DNA of 64,000 nucleotides, taken from NCBI RefSeq assembly GCF_900100365.1, contig NZ_FNKU01000001.1:4477501-4541500 (forward strand), read 5' to 3'. The translations under genes and the position numbers were made by a program. This document shows positions 28,794-36,727 of the stretch, piece by piece (the stretch's first letter is position 1; each line of letters opens with the position of its first letter). Source of the DNA: Pseudomonas cannabina. GTDB lineage: Bacteria; Pseudomonadota; Gammaproteobacteria; Pseudomonadales; Pseudomonadaceae. A model generated the notes under the pieces. That model was given only the letters and a program-made list of their open reading frames with translations, searched no databases and was not told the DNA's origin.

Positions 28794-29831
28794 ATGACCT
28801 ACATCGCTGCCGAAAATCGTTACAACGACATGCCTTATCGCCGTACCGGCCGCAGCGGGCTGGTGCTTCCGGCGCTGTCTTTGGGCCTGTGGCACAATTT
28901 CGGCGACAGCACGCCGATCGACACCCAGCGCGCCATGCTGCGCACGGCATTCGATCTGGGCATCAACCATTTCGACCTGGCGAACAACTATGGCCCACCC
29001 TACGGCAGCGCCGAGATCAACTTCGGTCGTTTGTTGCGCGAAGACTTCAAGCACTACCGCGACGAGCTGATCATCTCCAGCAAGGCAGGCTGGGACATGT
29101 GGCCGGGGCCTTACGGGCAAGGCGGTGGTTCACGCAAATACGTGCTGGCCAGCCTTGATCAGAGCCTGCAACGCATGGGGCTGGATTACGTCGATATTTT
29201 CTACTCGCACCGCTTCGACCCGGACACCCCGCTGGAAGAAACCGCCAGCGCGCTGGCCACTGCGGTGCAGCAGGGTAAGGCGCTGTACATCGGCATCTCG
29301 TCGTATTCCGGCGCCAAAACCCGCGAAATCGCTGCGCTGTTGAAAGAGTGGAAAGTACCGTTGCTGATTCACCAACCGGCCTACAACCTGCTCAACCGCT
29401 GGGTCGAGAAAGACCTGCTCGATGCGACCGAGGAGCTGGGTGCTGGCGTGATTGCCTTCACTGCGCTGGCGCAGGGATTGCTGTCGGACAAATACCTGAA
29501 CGGCGTGCCCAAAGACGCGCGGGTCAATCGTCCGGGCGGCGGTTCGCTGCAGGCTTCGCACTTGTCCGAGCAGAACATCGCCCATGTACGTGCGCTCAAC
29601 GAAATTGCCCAGCGTCGTGGCCAGAGCCTGGCGCAAATGGCCCTTGCCTGGACCCTGCGCGATCCGCGTGTGACTTCAGCGCTGATCGGTGCCAGCCGCC
29701 CGGAGCAGATCATCGAAAACGTCGGTGCGCTGCAGAACCTGGCATTCAGCCCGGAAGAGCTGGCGGAAATCGACAGCTTTGCAGTGGAAGGCGGGATCAA
29801 CCTCTGGGAGAAACCATCGCTGGCTGAGTAG
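28794..29831 (+). CDS. Aldo/keto reductase (YghZ/Gpr-like)
   Basis: 345 residues of the AKR fold. The catalytic tetrad is visible as Asp and Tyr in FDLANNYGPPYG, Lys in IISSKAGWDMWPG and His in IFYSHRFDPDTP. It is closest by eye to E. coli YghZ, an NADPH-dependent reductase acting on L-glyceraldehyde 3-phosphate and methylglyoxal. The ATG follows AGAGGA. It is the last plus-strand gene of the cluster and ends convergent with the amidase operon. Confidence 0.92.
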   Translation: MTYIAAENRYNDMPYRRTGRSGLVLPALSLGLWHNFGDSTPIDTQRAMLRTAFDLGINHFDLANNYGPPYGSAEINFGRLLREDFKHYRDELIISSKAGWDMWPGPYGQGGGSRKYVLASLDQSLQRMGLDYVDIFYSHRFDPDTPLEETASALATAVQQGKALYIGISSYSGAKTREIAALLKEWKVPLLIHQPAYNLLNRWVEKDLLDATEELGAGVIAFTALAQGLLSDKYLNGVPKDARVNRPGGGSLQASHLSEQNIAHVRALNEIAQRRGQSLAQMALAWTLRDPRVTSALIGASRPEQIIENVGALQNLAFSPEELAEIDSFAVEGGINLWEKPSLAE

Positions 29832-29982
29832 GCACAGCGAGGGCCGGGTAATAAACCTGGCCCTGCGTCGGCCGCCAACGGACGTTGAAAAATGCGTCTG
29901 GCGGCACACTCGCTTGTGCTCGCAGCAGTGCCGGGTTGTTCAGAGGCTTCCACTGGATGACGAAGTAGCAGGTTGAGCTCAT
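29797..29982 (-). CDS. Possible small protein coupled to the amidase gene (61 aa)
   Basis: The ATG at 29982 overlaps the amidase stop in an ATGA arrangement, the classic sign of translational coupling. The product is short, proline-rich and of no family I know; it overlaps the 3' end of the aldo/keto reductase gene by 35 bp on the opposite strand. It could be a genuine small gene or a chance frame. Confidence 0.3.
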   Translation of the reverse strand: MSSTCYFVIQWKPLNNPALLRAQASVPPDAFFNVRWRPTQGQVYYPALAVPTQPAMVSPRG

Positions 29983-31778
29983 GATTTTTTTCTCCTGCCC
30001 TCGGTAATGACCAGTGGATCAGCTGAGTACTGCGGAGGAATTTCTTCCTGCGTCCAGATATGAAAGGCTGCGGGCGAGGCGAAATCCGGGTCTGGCGGGG
30101 CTTTGGTGTGGTACTCGGGATAATGGGTCTGGAAGTCGATGGCAGCCTGCACCAGCAATGGCTCACTGAAGCGTCTTCCCCAGAACGCCGCCGTGACGGG
30201 TAATTGCTTTGGAACGCCGGTTGCACCATAGCCGATGGGCAATGTGAGCATCGGCCAGGCCAACGCATTGGGCATATCGAAATACCTACGCTGTACCGGG
30301 AGCGTCTTTGTCAATTCGCCTGCCCGCTCGCCGACGTGTGCGCCGAGAGGCAGCACCATCATGAAGTCAATCTGGTGGTCATTCAGCGCCTTTTCAAAAA
30401 GCCTCTGTTGTTCACGACGTCTGTTCTCTGCTTCAACTCTTATCCCCACCGGAATGAGCGAGGCTACCTGATCAAAGAACTCGGAATACCGTTGCAGCAA
30501 ATAGTTTTTGTCATCTTCATTCTCCAGTGATTCTGCGAAATCACGCACGGCCGACCAGTGCCGGGTTTCCACTTGATTGGCGTAGGTAGTGACTGCCTGG
30601 GCGTTAACGCTCATCAAGAGACCGCCATCACTGTCCGACACGTCATGAAACGGGTAAGGGGAGGAGTAAGGAATGTTTTCAATGTTTTCAGCATCCAGCC
30701 AGGGAAATTCAATGACTCTGGCACCCAGTGTCACTAACTGGTCCTTGAACCTGATGAAAGCCGTGCTGTAGTCTTGGTCGTAAGATTGCGCCGGAGGCTG
30801 ACCCGGCTCAGACATCCAGTCCGTCTGCGGAATACCGATGGTCAGTCCTTCCAGGGGTGCAGAGCCTGCCGATGGTGTAATCGATAGCTGGTCGCCTATA
30901 GGTGGCGCAGACAGGCTTTGCGGGTCGTTTTCTCCATCAGGGCCAGCGAGTATCGACAGTACCAGCGACGCATCACGTATCGAGCGCGCCATGGGGCCGA
31001 TCACGTCCCAGCCACTGCGTAATGGCATGACCCCGGCACCTGACACCAACCCCAACGACGGCTTTATCGCGCTGGCACCATTGGCAGCGGCTGGAATGAT
31101 GATTGAGCCCGTAGTCTCTTCGCCCAGCGTGGCGGCGCACAGGCGTGCAACCGGAGCAACTCCCGAGCCCTGACTGGACCCGCCAGGCGTGCGGGCCGGG
31201 TCCCATGCATTACCGGCAAACTGCCCGACAGTATGGGTCGAGAGTTCGGAGCAGATGGTATGACCGATAATGATTGCGCCCTGGGCTCTGAGCCGGGCTA
31301 CACATGTCGCATCGCGTAATGCCAGATTGCCTGAAAAAGCCTGGGTGCCGTTCTTGCTTTCAAGGCCCTTGATGGCGACAGAGTCTTTTATTCCGAAGGG
31401 AATTCCGCACAGCGGAGGTGCCGGGCCGCGTTCATCGTCCGGGTTTGTCAGCCATTCATCGGCAAGTCTTGCCTGTTCCAACAGTGTCGAAAGATCTTCC
31501 AGCCGGACGAAAGCGTTGTACTTGCCGTTATCGCCATAGATTTCTTCCGGGCCATTGAACTGAGTGATGCGGCTCCAGTATTCGACGAAAACCTGTTCCG
31601 CTGTCAGCTTTTCCGGATTGCATTCGCGCAACAGCGCGGCGAGTTCGACGATTTCGTAGTCAACAATCCGGTCGCGTTTTTCAACGCTGGCGCCACGCGG
31701 CAGTGCCGCCAGTAACCGCACGTTATTGGCTTGCTCTTCGGGCGTGGTGGCAGTTTCGATGGATAACTGACTTCTCAT
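29979..31778 (-). CDS. Amidase-signature family amidase
   Basis: 599 residues, longer than the usual 450-500 because of N-terminal and C-terminal extensions. The Ser-cisSer-Lys catalytic triad is visible: Lys in PFGIKDSVAIKG, cis-Ser in PGGSSQGSGVA and Ser in EETTGSIIIPA. Such enzymes hydrolyse amides or related C-N bonds; the substrate is unknown. No signal peptide is visible. It converges on the plus-strand LLM/receptor cluster and has lower third-position GC than its neighbours, suggesting a different history. Confidence 0.88.
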   Translation of the reverse strand: MRSQLSIETATTPEEQANNVRLLAALPRGASVEKRDRIVDYEIVELAALLRECNPEKLTAEQVFVEYWSRITQFNGPEEIYGDNGKYNAFVRLEDLSTLLEQARLADEWLTNPDDERGPAPPLCGIPFGIKDSVAIKGLESKNGTQAFSGNLALRDATCVARLRAQGAIIIGHTICSELSTHTVGQFAGNAWDPARTPGGSSQGSGVAPVARLCAATLGEETTGSIIIPAAANGASAIKPSLGLVSGAGVMPLRSGWDVIGPMARSIRDASLVLSILAGPDGENDPQSLSAPPIGDQLSITPSAGSAPLEGLTIGIPQTDWMSEPGQPPAQSYDQDYSTAFIRFKDQLVTLGARVIEFPWLDAENIENIPYSSPYPFHDVSDSDGGLLMSVNAQAVTTYANQVETRHWSAVRDFAESLENEDDKNYLLQRYSEFFDQVASLIPVGIRVEAENRRREQQRLFEKALNDHQIDFMMVLPLGAHVGERAGELTKTLPVQRRYFDMPNALAWPMLTLPIGYGATGVPKQLPVTAAFWGRRFSEPLLVQAAIDFQTHYPEYHTKAPPDPDFASPAAFHIWTQEEIPPQYSADPLVITEGRRKKS

Positions 31779-31840
31779 GGCGATAGGCTCCTTCCGACCC
31801 TTTGAGTAGGGTCAGAGGAAGTTAATCACTAGTAGGCGCT

Positions 31841-31872
31841 ACGGGTAACTGTCAGAAATAACAGTTACCCGT
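31841..31872. repeat. Perfect 11-bp inverted repeat between amidase and ntrC
   Basis: Arms ACGGGTAACTG and CAGTTACCCGT with a 10-base spacer. It lies 19 bp beyond the ntrC stop, so it may end the ntrBC transcript, but no U-tract follows on either strand. It could instead be an operator for the amidase gene, whose start is 63 bp away. Confidence 0.6.
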
Positions 31873-31890
31873 CTGGTCAGGAGGGATTGC

Positions 31891-33327
31891 TCAGCCCTCA
31901 TCAGCCTCGTCGTCGTCCCCACCATCGATCTTCATACCCAGTTCCTTGATCTTGCGGGTCAAGGTGTTGCGGCCCCAGCCCAGTAGCACAGCAGCGTCGC
32001 GGCGGCGGCCGGCGGTGTGTTTGAGGGCGGTTTCGATCATGATTCGCTCGAAGGTCGGCACCGCGCTGTCCAGCAGGCTGGACTGACCGCGCGACAACGC
32101 CTGATCGGCCCATTGGCGCAGCGCCTGTTCCCAGTTGGTCACCGGGGCGGCGTCTTGCGGCAGGCTGAGCAGTTCCGGCGGCAGATCGCTGATGTGCACT
32201 TCACGACCCGACGCCATGACCGTGATCCAGCGGCAGGTGTTTTCCAGCTGACGAACGTTGCCTGGCCACGGCAGATGCTTGAGGTATTCCTCAGTCTCGG
32301 CCTTGAGCAGTTTGGGCTCGACAGACAGCTCCTGCGCCGCGCGGCTCAGGAAGTGCTTGGCCAGCGTCGGAATGTCTTCACGACGGTCCGACATGCGCGG
32401 GATGTGGATGCGGATCACGTTCAGGCGGTGAAACAAATCCTCACGGAACTTGCCGGCCTGCACCAGGGTTTCGAGGTTCTGGTGAGTCGCGGCGATGATC
32501 CGCACGTCGACTTTGACCGGCGTGTGACCGCCAACCCGGTAGAACTCGCCGTCCGCCAGAACGCGCAGCAGGCGGGTCTGTGTGTCAGCGGGCATGTCGC
32601 CGATTTCATCGAGGAACAGCGTGCCGCCGTCAGCTTGTTCGAAGCGACCGCGACGCAGATTGGCCGCGCCGGTAAACGCGCCTTTCTCGTGACCGAACAG
32701 CTCTGATTCCATCAAGTCCTTGGGAATCGCCGCCATGTTCAGCGCAATGAACGGCGACGCCGAGCGCGGGCTGTGGCGGTGCAGGGCGTGGGCGACCAGT
32801 TCTTTACCGGTCCCCGATTCACCGTTGATCAGCACGGTAATGTTGGAATGACTCAGACGCCCGATGGCACGAAACACTTCCTGCATGGCCGGGGCTTCGC
32901 CGATGATTTCAGGGGTACGGGTCAGCGTCGGCGCAACGTCCAGGCCTTGTTGTTCCTGAGCGTGCTGATTGGCGCGTTTGACCAGCGAGACCGCCTCGTC
33001 GACATCGAATGGCTTGGGCAGGTACTCGAAAGCGCCGCCCTGATACGAGGCCACGGCACTGTCCAGGTCCGAATGGGCGGTCATGATGATCACCGGCAAG
33101 CGCGGATGCTGCTCGCGAATCCGCGCCAGCAGGTCCAGACCACTGGCGCCGGGCATGCGAATGTCGGAAATGATCACGTCCGGCTGCTGACGGGCCAGAC
33201 GGCTCATCACCCCGTCGGCGCTGTCGAAGCTTTGCGTGGTCATGCCTTCCTGTTGCAAGGCTTTTTCCAGTACCCAGCGGATAGAACGATCGTCGTCTAC
33301 GATCCAGACAGTTTCACTACGGCTCAT
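31891..33327 (-). CDS. ntrC: Nitrogen regulation response regulator NtrC
   Basis: 478 residues. Receiver domain with phospho-acceptor Asp55 (ISDIRMPG), a sigma54 AAA+ domain with Walker [15 protein letters not shown] near residue 169, the GAFTGA loop near 216 and Walker [14 protein letters not shown] near 230, and a C-terminal Fis-type helix-turn-helix ([23 protein letters not shown]). It activates sigma54 promoters under nitrogen limitation. Its start overlaps the ntrB stop by four bases. Confidence 0.97.
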   Translation of the reverse strand: MSRSETVWIVDDDRSIRWVLEKALQQEGMTTQSFDSADGVMSRLARQQPDVIISDIRMPGASGLDLLARIREQHPRLPVIIMTAHSDLDSAVASYQGGAFEYLPKPFDVDEAVSLVKRANQHAQEQQGLDVAPTLTRTPEIIGEAPAMQEVFRAIGRLSHSNITVLINGESGTGKELVAHALHRHSPRSASPFIALNMAAIPKDLMESELFGHEKGAFTGAANLRRGRFEQADGGTLFLDEIGDMPADTQTRLLRVLADGEFYRVGGHTPVKVDVRIIAATHQNLETLVQAGKFREDLFHRLNVIRIHIPRMSDRREDIPTLAKHFLSRAAQELSVEPKLLKAETEEYLKHLPWPGNVRQLENTCRWITVMASGREVHISDLPPELLSLPQDAAPVTNWEQALRQWADQALSRGQSSLLDSAVPTFERIMIETALKHTAGRRRDAAVLLGWGRNTLTRKIKELGMKIDGGDDDEADEG

Positions 33328-34409
33328 GTCGAAGCTGCTCCTTGTTCCAGCGGCAGGAAGATCGAGAACGTGGTGTGGCCGGGATGGCTGTCACACTCGA
33401 TCAGGCCCTGGTGCTGGCTGATGATGTTCTGGGTAATGGCAAGACCGAGCCCCGTACCATCCGGGCGGCCACTGACCATCGGGTAGAAAATGGTTTCCTG
33501 AAGCTCGGCCGGGATGCCCGGTCCGTTGTCGATGATTTCGATCTTGCTCACCAATCGGTGTCGAACGTGGCCGATGGTGAACTGGCGCATGGCGCGGGTT
33601 TTCATGGTGATCCGGCCCAGGCGCAGTTCGTTCTGGCCGCTGATGGCCTGCATCGCATTGCGCACGATATTGAGCACGGCCTGAATCATCTGCTCGCGGT
33701 CGATCAGTACATCGGGAATGCTCGGGTCATAGTCGCGCACCAGCGTGATGCAGCCCTGGCTTTCGGCCTCGACCAGGCTGCACACCCGTTCGAGCACTTC
33801 ATGCACGTTGGTCATCGCCAGCGATGGCAACTTGTTGGAGCCCAGCATGCGGTCGACCAGATTACGCAGCCGGTCGGCCTCTTCGATGATGACGTTGGTG
33901 TAATCCTTGAGGCTTTCTTCCGGCAGTTCGCGGGCCAGCAGCTGCGCGGCGCCGCGAATCCCGCCCAATGGATTCTTGATTTCGTGGGCCAGGCCGCGCA
34001 CCAGCATTTTGGTGGTTTCCTGCTTGGACAACTGCGCCTCTTCCTTGGTGATGCGCAGCAGGCGGTCACGTGGGTGCACTTCGAGCAGTAGCAGCGTTTC
34101 GCCTTTGCTAAGGATCGGCGTCACCGCGTAGTCGACGGTCAGGGTCTGGCCGGCGAGGGCGGTGAGCATCGCTTCGCGCTTGGTAAACGGGTGCGCCTGT
34201 TCCACCGCTTGGCGCAGTGAACTCAGTGCTTCAGCCGACTCGGTGAACAGCTCGCTGATGAATTGCCCATGGCTGCGCTGCCCGCTGATCGCCAGCAGCA
34301 TTTCCGCCGCCGGGTTCATGTACTCAAGCCGCAGGTCGGAATTGAGCAGAATGGTGGCAGTGGTCAGGTTATCCAGTAACAGTCTGTGCAGCGCGTCGCT
34401 GATAGTCAT
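33324..34409 (-). CDS. ntrB: Nitrogen regulation sensor kinase NtrB
   Basis: 361 residues from the ATG at 34409 (MTISDALHRLLL); an upstream in-frame extension to 34538 looks non-coding. A PAS domain at the N-terminus is followed by the HisKA box GLAHEIKNPLGGIRGAAQ near residue 140 with the phospho-histidine, and an ATPase domain with DNGPGIP and GTGLGLAITQN. It phosphorylates or dephosphorylates NtrC depending on PII. It is soluble with no membrane segment, as expected. Confidence 0.96.
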   Translation of the reverse strand: MTISDALHRLLLDNLTTATILLNSDLRLEYMNPAAEMLLAISGQRSHGQFISELFTESAEALSSLRQAVEQAHPFTKREAMLTALAGQTLTVDYAVTPILSKGETLLLLEVHPRDRLLRITKEEAQLSKQETTKMLVRGLAHEIKNPLGGIRGAAQLLARELPEESLKDYTNVIIEEADRLRNLVDRMLGSNKLPSLAMTNVHEVLERVCSLVEAESQGCITLVRDYDPSIPDVLIDREQMIQAVLNIVRNAMQAISGQNELRLGRITMKTRAMRQFTIGHVRHRLVSKIEIIDNGPGIPAELQETIFYPMVSGRPDGTGLGLAITQNIISQHQGLIECDSHPGHTTFSIFLPLEQGAAST

Positions 34410-34526
34410 GAATCGTGTTGACCTCTTTTGGCGCATTGCAGTCGCGCAATGCGGGTGCTGGGTGGTCTTCGCCAGCATGAGCAAAATCACCGATTCGGTG
34501 CTTGATAAGTGCTGTATCGGTGAAGT

Positions 34527-34543
34527 TGCAAAAACCAAACCAA
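34527..34543 (-). promoter_or_regulatory. Candidate sigma54 promoter of ntrBC
   Basis: On the minus strand TTGGTTTGG... with GG at 34541-34540 and GC at 34529-34528 gives GG-N10-GC followed by AA (TTTTTGCAA). The predicted start would be about 105 bases before the ntrB ATG. Confidence 0.5.
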
Positions 34544-34671
34544 GGCTCCGAAAAGAAGCGTTTTATCTGCAAAATCTGGGCGTTTTTTGAAAGTGTGCCC
34601 GCATACGGCGCTATCCAGTCAGCATTTCTGAACCAGTTTGGGCTGTATTGTTGCGCAGGCGGGTAAAAGGC

Positions 34672-34686
34672 GCACCAAAAAGGTGC
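34672..34686. promoter_or_regulatory. NtrC-type binding box upstream of ntrB
   Basis: GCACC-AAAAA-GGTGC, a perfect match to the core of the NtrC consensus (TGCACC-N5-GGTGCA), about 130 bp upstream of the candidate ntrB sigma54 promoter. The same inverted repeat could alternatively be a short hairpin ending the DUF4124 transcripts. Confidence 0.55.
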
Positions 34687-34702
34687 TTGCAAAGGGCGGT
34701 CG

Positions 34703-35329
34703 TCAGAAGAACGGCAGAATGCTGCTTTTCGGCTCTGGCTTGTCCTTGAGTGGGCATTCCGGGCGGACACCGTATTGATCGTCCGTGCAGGGATGGGTCA
34801 TGCGCTTTTGCGCGAGGGAAACACGCTGCACATGCAGCGGCTGATTCGGGGTCTTTTCCAGAACCCGCCCGAGCTCGTCAAAAACCTCTACCGACAGTTG
34901 ATGAGTGCCACGATCGATATTGCTGACCGGAAACACCGGGCTGCGTCCGGGCTGGCCGACGGCAACGCCATCCAGCAGCAGTCGATAGCTGTGCCCTGGC
35001 TGTAACGCTGGCTCGCTGGTCACCGTGACGATGAAATCACCGCTCGGGTTGTTCAGGGTCGCATCCGGCTCCGGGACCAGAATTCTCAGCAACTGATAGT
35101 GAAACATCGGTGCCGGCGGCGCAGGCCTGGCAGGGCCGGCTTTCAGGGTTCTGGTGGGCGGCGTGCCGGTCATGTTGTTGCTGGGCGGGATGTCGACGCG
35201 TTTGGCGTTTTTGCGCGGTTGATCGGTAAAGACCCGATTACCCTGCGCGTCGATGTAGGTGTAGACGTCGGCCATGGCAGGCAGTGTCGCCAGTAACAGC
35301 AGACAGATCAGCAGGCCGCGCGTGTTCAT
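34703..35329 (-). CDS. DUF4124 domain secreted protein
   Basis: 208 residues with a signal peptide (MNTRGLLICLLLLATLPAMA). Directly after it comes the DUF4124 motif VYTYIDAQGNRVFTDQP, then a Pro-rich linker and an Ig-like beta domain. Function is unknown. It overlaps the upstream paralogue by four bases, so the two form an operon. Location between glnA and ntrB is usual for such genes in pseudomonads. Two cysteines lie near the C-terminus (HPCTDD and PECPLKD). Confidence 0.85.
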   Translation of the reverse strand: MNTRGLLICLLLLATLPAMADVYTYIDAQGNRVFTDQPRKNAKRVDIPPSNNMTGTPPTRTLKAGPARPAPPAPMFHYQLLRILVPEPDATLNNPSGDFIVTVTSEPALQPGHSYRLLLDGVAVGQPGRSPVFPVSNIDRGTHQLSVEVFDELGRVLEKTPNQPLHVQRVSLAQKRMTHPCTDDQYGVRPECPLKDKPEPKSSILPFF

Positions 35330-35868
35330 GGTTTGCCGAGATGGACGCGTTGTACGGTCAGGGTGATCGTTTCGCTCTGTTGAATGATCCGTTCGCCATC
35401 CTTCACCACCACAGCGAAGCTGTGTTCGCCACGGTCGATATTGACCACCTGAAAACGTGGCAGGTTGGACGGCTGTCCATACAGATTGCCGTCCAGCAGC
35501 AGTTGCAGGCGATGATTTTGCTGCAGGCGCGGCTGGACTTTCACGCCGATGATGAACGTGCCATTGTTGGCGCGTAAGGCCTCATCGGTGGGCAGGTCTG
35601 TGAGCTCCAGTACGTCGTAGGCCGTTTGCGGCTGAGATTGCGCTGGCGCCTGGGGCGGGGCCGATGGCGGCGCGCTGTTCACCGCCGTCCTCGATGGCGT
35701 CTGGGTTTCGATGCTGTTCAGCGGTGGCAACTCGATCACTTCGGTTTTGGTGCCATTGGGTGGCTGATTGCTGAACGCGGTATTGCCGTTCGCATCGGTG
35801 TACTTATAGATCTGCGCCATGGCAGGCAGGCTGATCAACAGCAGCAGGCAAATCAGGCTTTGACGCAT
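35326..35868 (-). CDS. DUF4124 domain secreted protein, tandem paralogue
   Basis: 180 residues from the ATG at 35868 (MRQSLICLLLLISLPAMA signal peptide); an in-frame start at 35892 is less likely. The DUF4124 motif is IYKYTDANGNTAFSNQPP, followed by a Pro/Gln/Ala-rich linker and a beta domain (LQLLLDGNLYGQPSNLP, VVNIDRGEHSF) clearly similar to the downstream gene (YRLLLDGVAVGQPGRSP, VSNIDRGTHQL), so the pair arose by tandem duplication. Confidence 0.85.
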   Translation of the reverse strand: MRQSLICLLLLISLPAMAQIYKYTDANGNTAFSNQPPNGTKTEVIELPPLNSIETQTPSRTAVNSAPPSAPPQAPAQSQPQTAYDVLELTDLPTDEALRANNGTFIIGVKVQPRLQQNHRLQLLLDGNLYGQPSNLPRFQVVNIDRGEHSFAVVVKDGERIIQQSETITLTVQRVHLGKP

Positions 35869-35947
35869 GAGGCTCTCGACAGCAAGGGGCATGAATGGCC
35901 GTCAGCATAGAACACATCGGCCTATGCTGCGCTACCTGCCTGCCATG

Positions 35948-36505
35948 TCAGCGTTTTGCAGCGCACAGGTCAGCGGTGGCCAGCACCAGCGCCTGATCAT
36001 GAATCGAATCGGTCTGATAACGCTTCAGCGCGGCGTCGAGCTGAATCTTGCAGTCTTCGCTTGCCCGCAGCGGCTGGAAGTCGGCGTAGGCCTGCAACAA
36101 TTGGGTTTGCAGACGGTCGAGTTTCGGGCGGATATCGTCCGTCAGGCTCAGCCTGACCGTATCAGGCGCCTTGCCCGCCGCATGCCACTGGGCGAGCAGG
36201 GCATTCTGCACTTGCTTGTTGGCTTCGATCTGCGCCCGGAACAGCTGTTGAACATCGTCGGGGTTCAGCTTGAACTCGGCCGCACGGGCCTGTGCGGCAC
36301 TGATGACTTGCTGTTCGCGCGGCGGGTCCTCGACAGCCTTGCCGCTGTCCCATTTGCTCAGGGCGACTTGATCGGCAATGCTCAGGCGCTCGCTGATCGC
36401 TTGCAGCAGCGGATCGATAACGGAAGACGTTTGTCCGGCGGCAAACACAAAGCCTGTGGACATGAACGTCAGAGTCAGCAGGGAAGTGGCCAGAAGCAGG
36501 CGCAT
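35948..36505 (-). CDS. Periplasmic (secreted, gamma-type AroQ) chorismate mutase
   Basis: 185 residues with a signal peptide (MRLLLATSLLTLTFMSTGFVFA). It converts chorismate to prephenate. The all-helical AroQ core shows ERLSIADQVALSKWDSGKAVEDPPREQQVI near residues 40-70, where Arg, Lys and Glu positions of the active site lie, and FRAQIEANKQVQNALLAQW. The two Cys (SEDCK, ADLCAAKR) probably form a disulfide. Secreted chorismate mutases occur in pathogens, where a role in host interaction has been proposed. An upstream start at 36667 is not supported. Confidence 0.85.
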   Translation of the reverse strand: MRLLLATSLLTLTFMSTGFVFAAGQTSSVIDPLLQAISERLSIADQVALSKWDSGKAVEDPPREQQVISAAQARAAEFKLNPDDVQQLFRAQIEANKQVQNALLAQWHAAGKAPDTVRLSLTDDIRPKLDRLQTQLLQAYADFQPLRASEDCKIQLDAALKRYQTDSIHDQALVLATADLCAAKR

Positions 36506-36611
36506 GGCGGTTCCATCTCGTATCGGTTGGGAAGATGCAGATTTAACTTCAGGTGATCGACCAGAGCAAGTGGCGCGGGGTGAACAAAACTTCACGCTGT
36601 GAATTGCGGGC

Positions 36612-36626
36612 AAAAAAAGACCTCCC
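36612..36626. other. Left arm of a terminator-like hairpin split by the IS
   Basis: AAAAAAAGACCTCCC here and TGGTGGGTTTTTTT at 38236-38249 can pair imperfectly (one mismatch, G-T wobbles). Before insertion they would have formed a bidirectional intrinsic terminator between the chorismate mutase and I78 genes, with the IS now in the loop. Confidence 0.45.
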
Positions 36627-36645
36627 GAACAGACTGTGTGAAAAC
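36627..36645 (+). repeat. IS left terminal inverted repeat
   Basis: GAACAGACTGTGTGAAAAC, exact inverse of the right end at 38217-38235. Confidence 0.9.
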
Positions 36646-36667
36646 ACACTGATGAAGGCCCAAGCAA

Positions 36668-36697
36668 ACGCCCCGACTTGTTCGGGGCGTTTTTTTT
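36668..36697 (+). terminator. Intrinsic terminator inside the IS left end
   Basis: Stem ACGCCCCGA / TCGGGGCGT with a five-base loop and a run of eight T. It stops transcription entering from the left, antisense to the transposase. Confidence 0.85.
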
Positions 36698-36727
36698 GTA
36701 TTGGCAGCAGACGAAAAAAATGTCCGC

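Noticed and set aside
31841..31872. Classical intrinsic terminator for ntrBC
   Set aside because: The 11-bp stem is strong but no U-run follows on either strand, so it was kept only as an inverted repeat.
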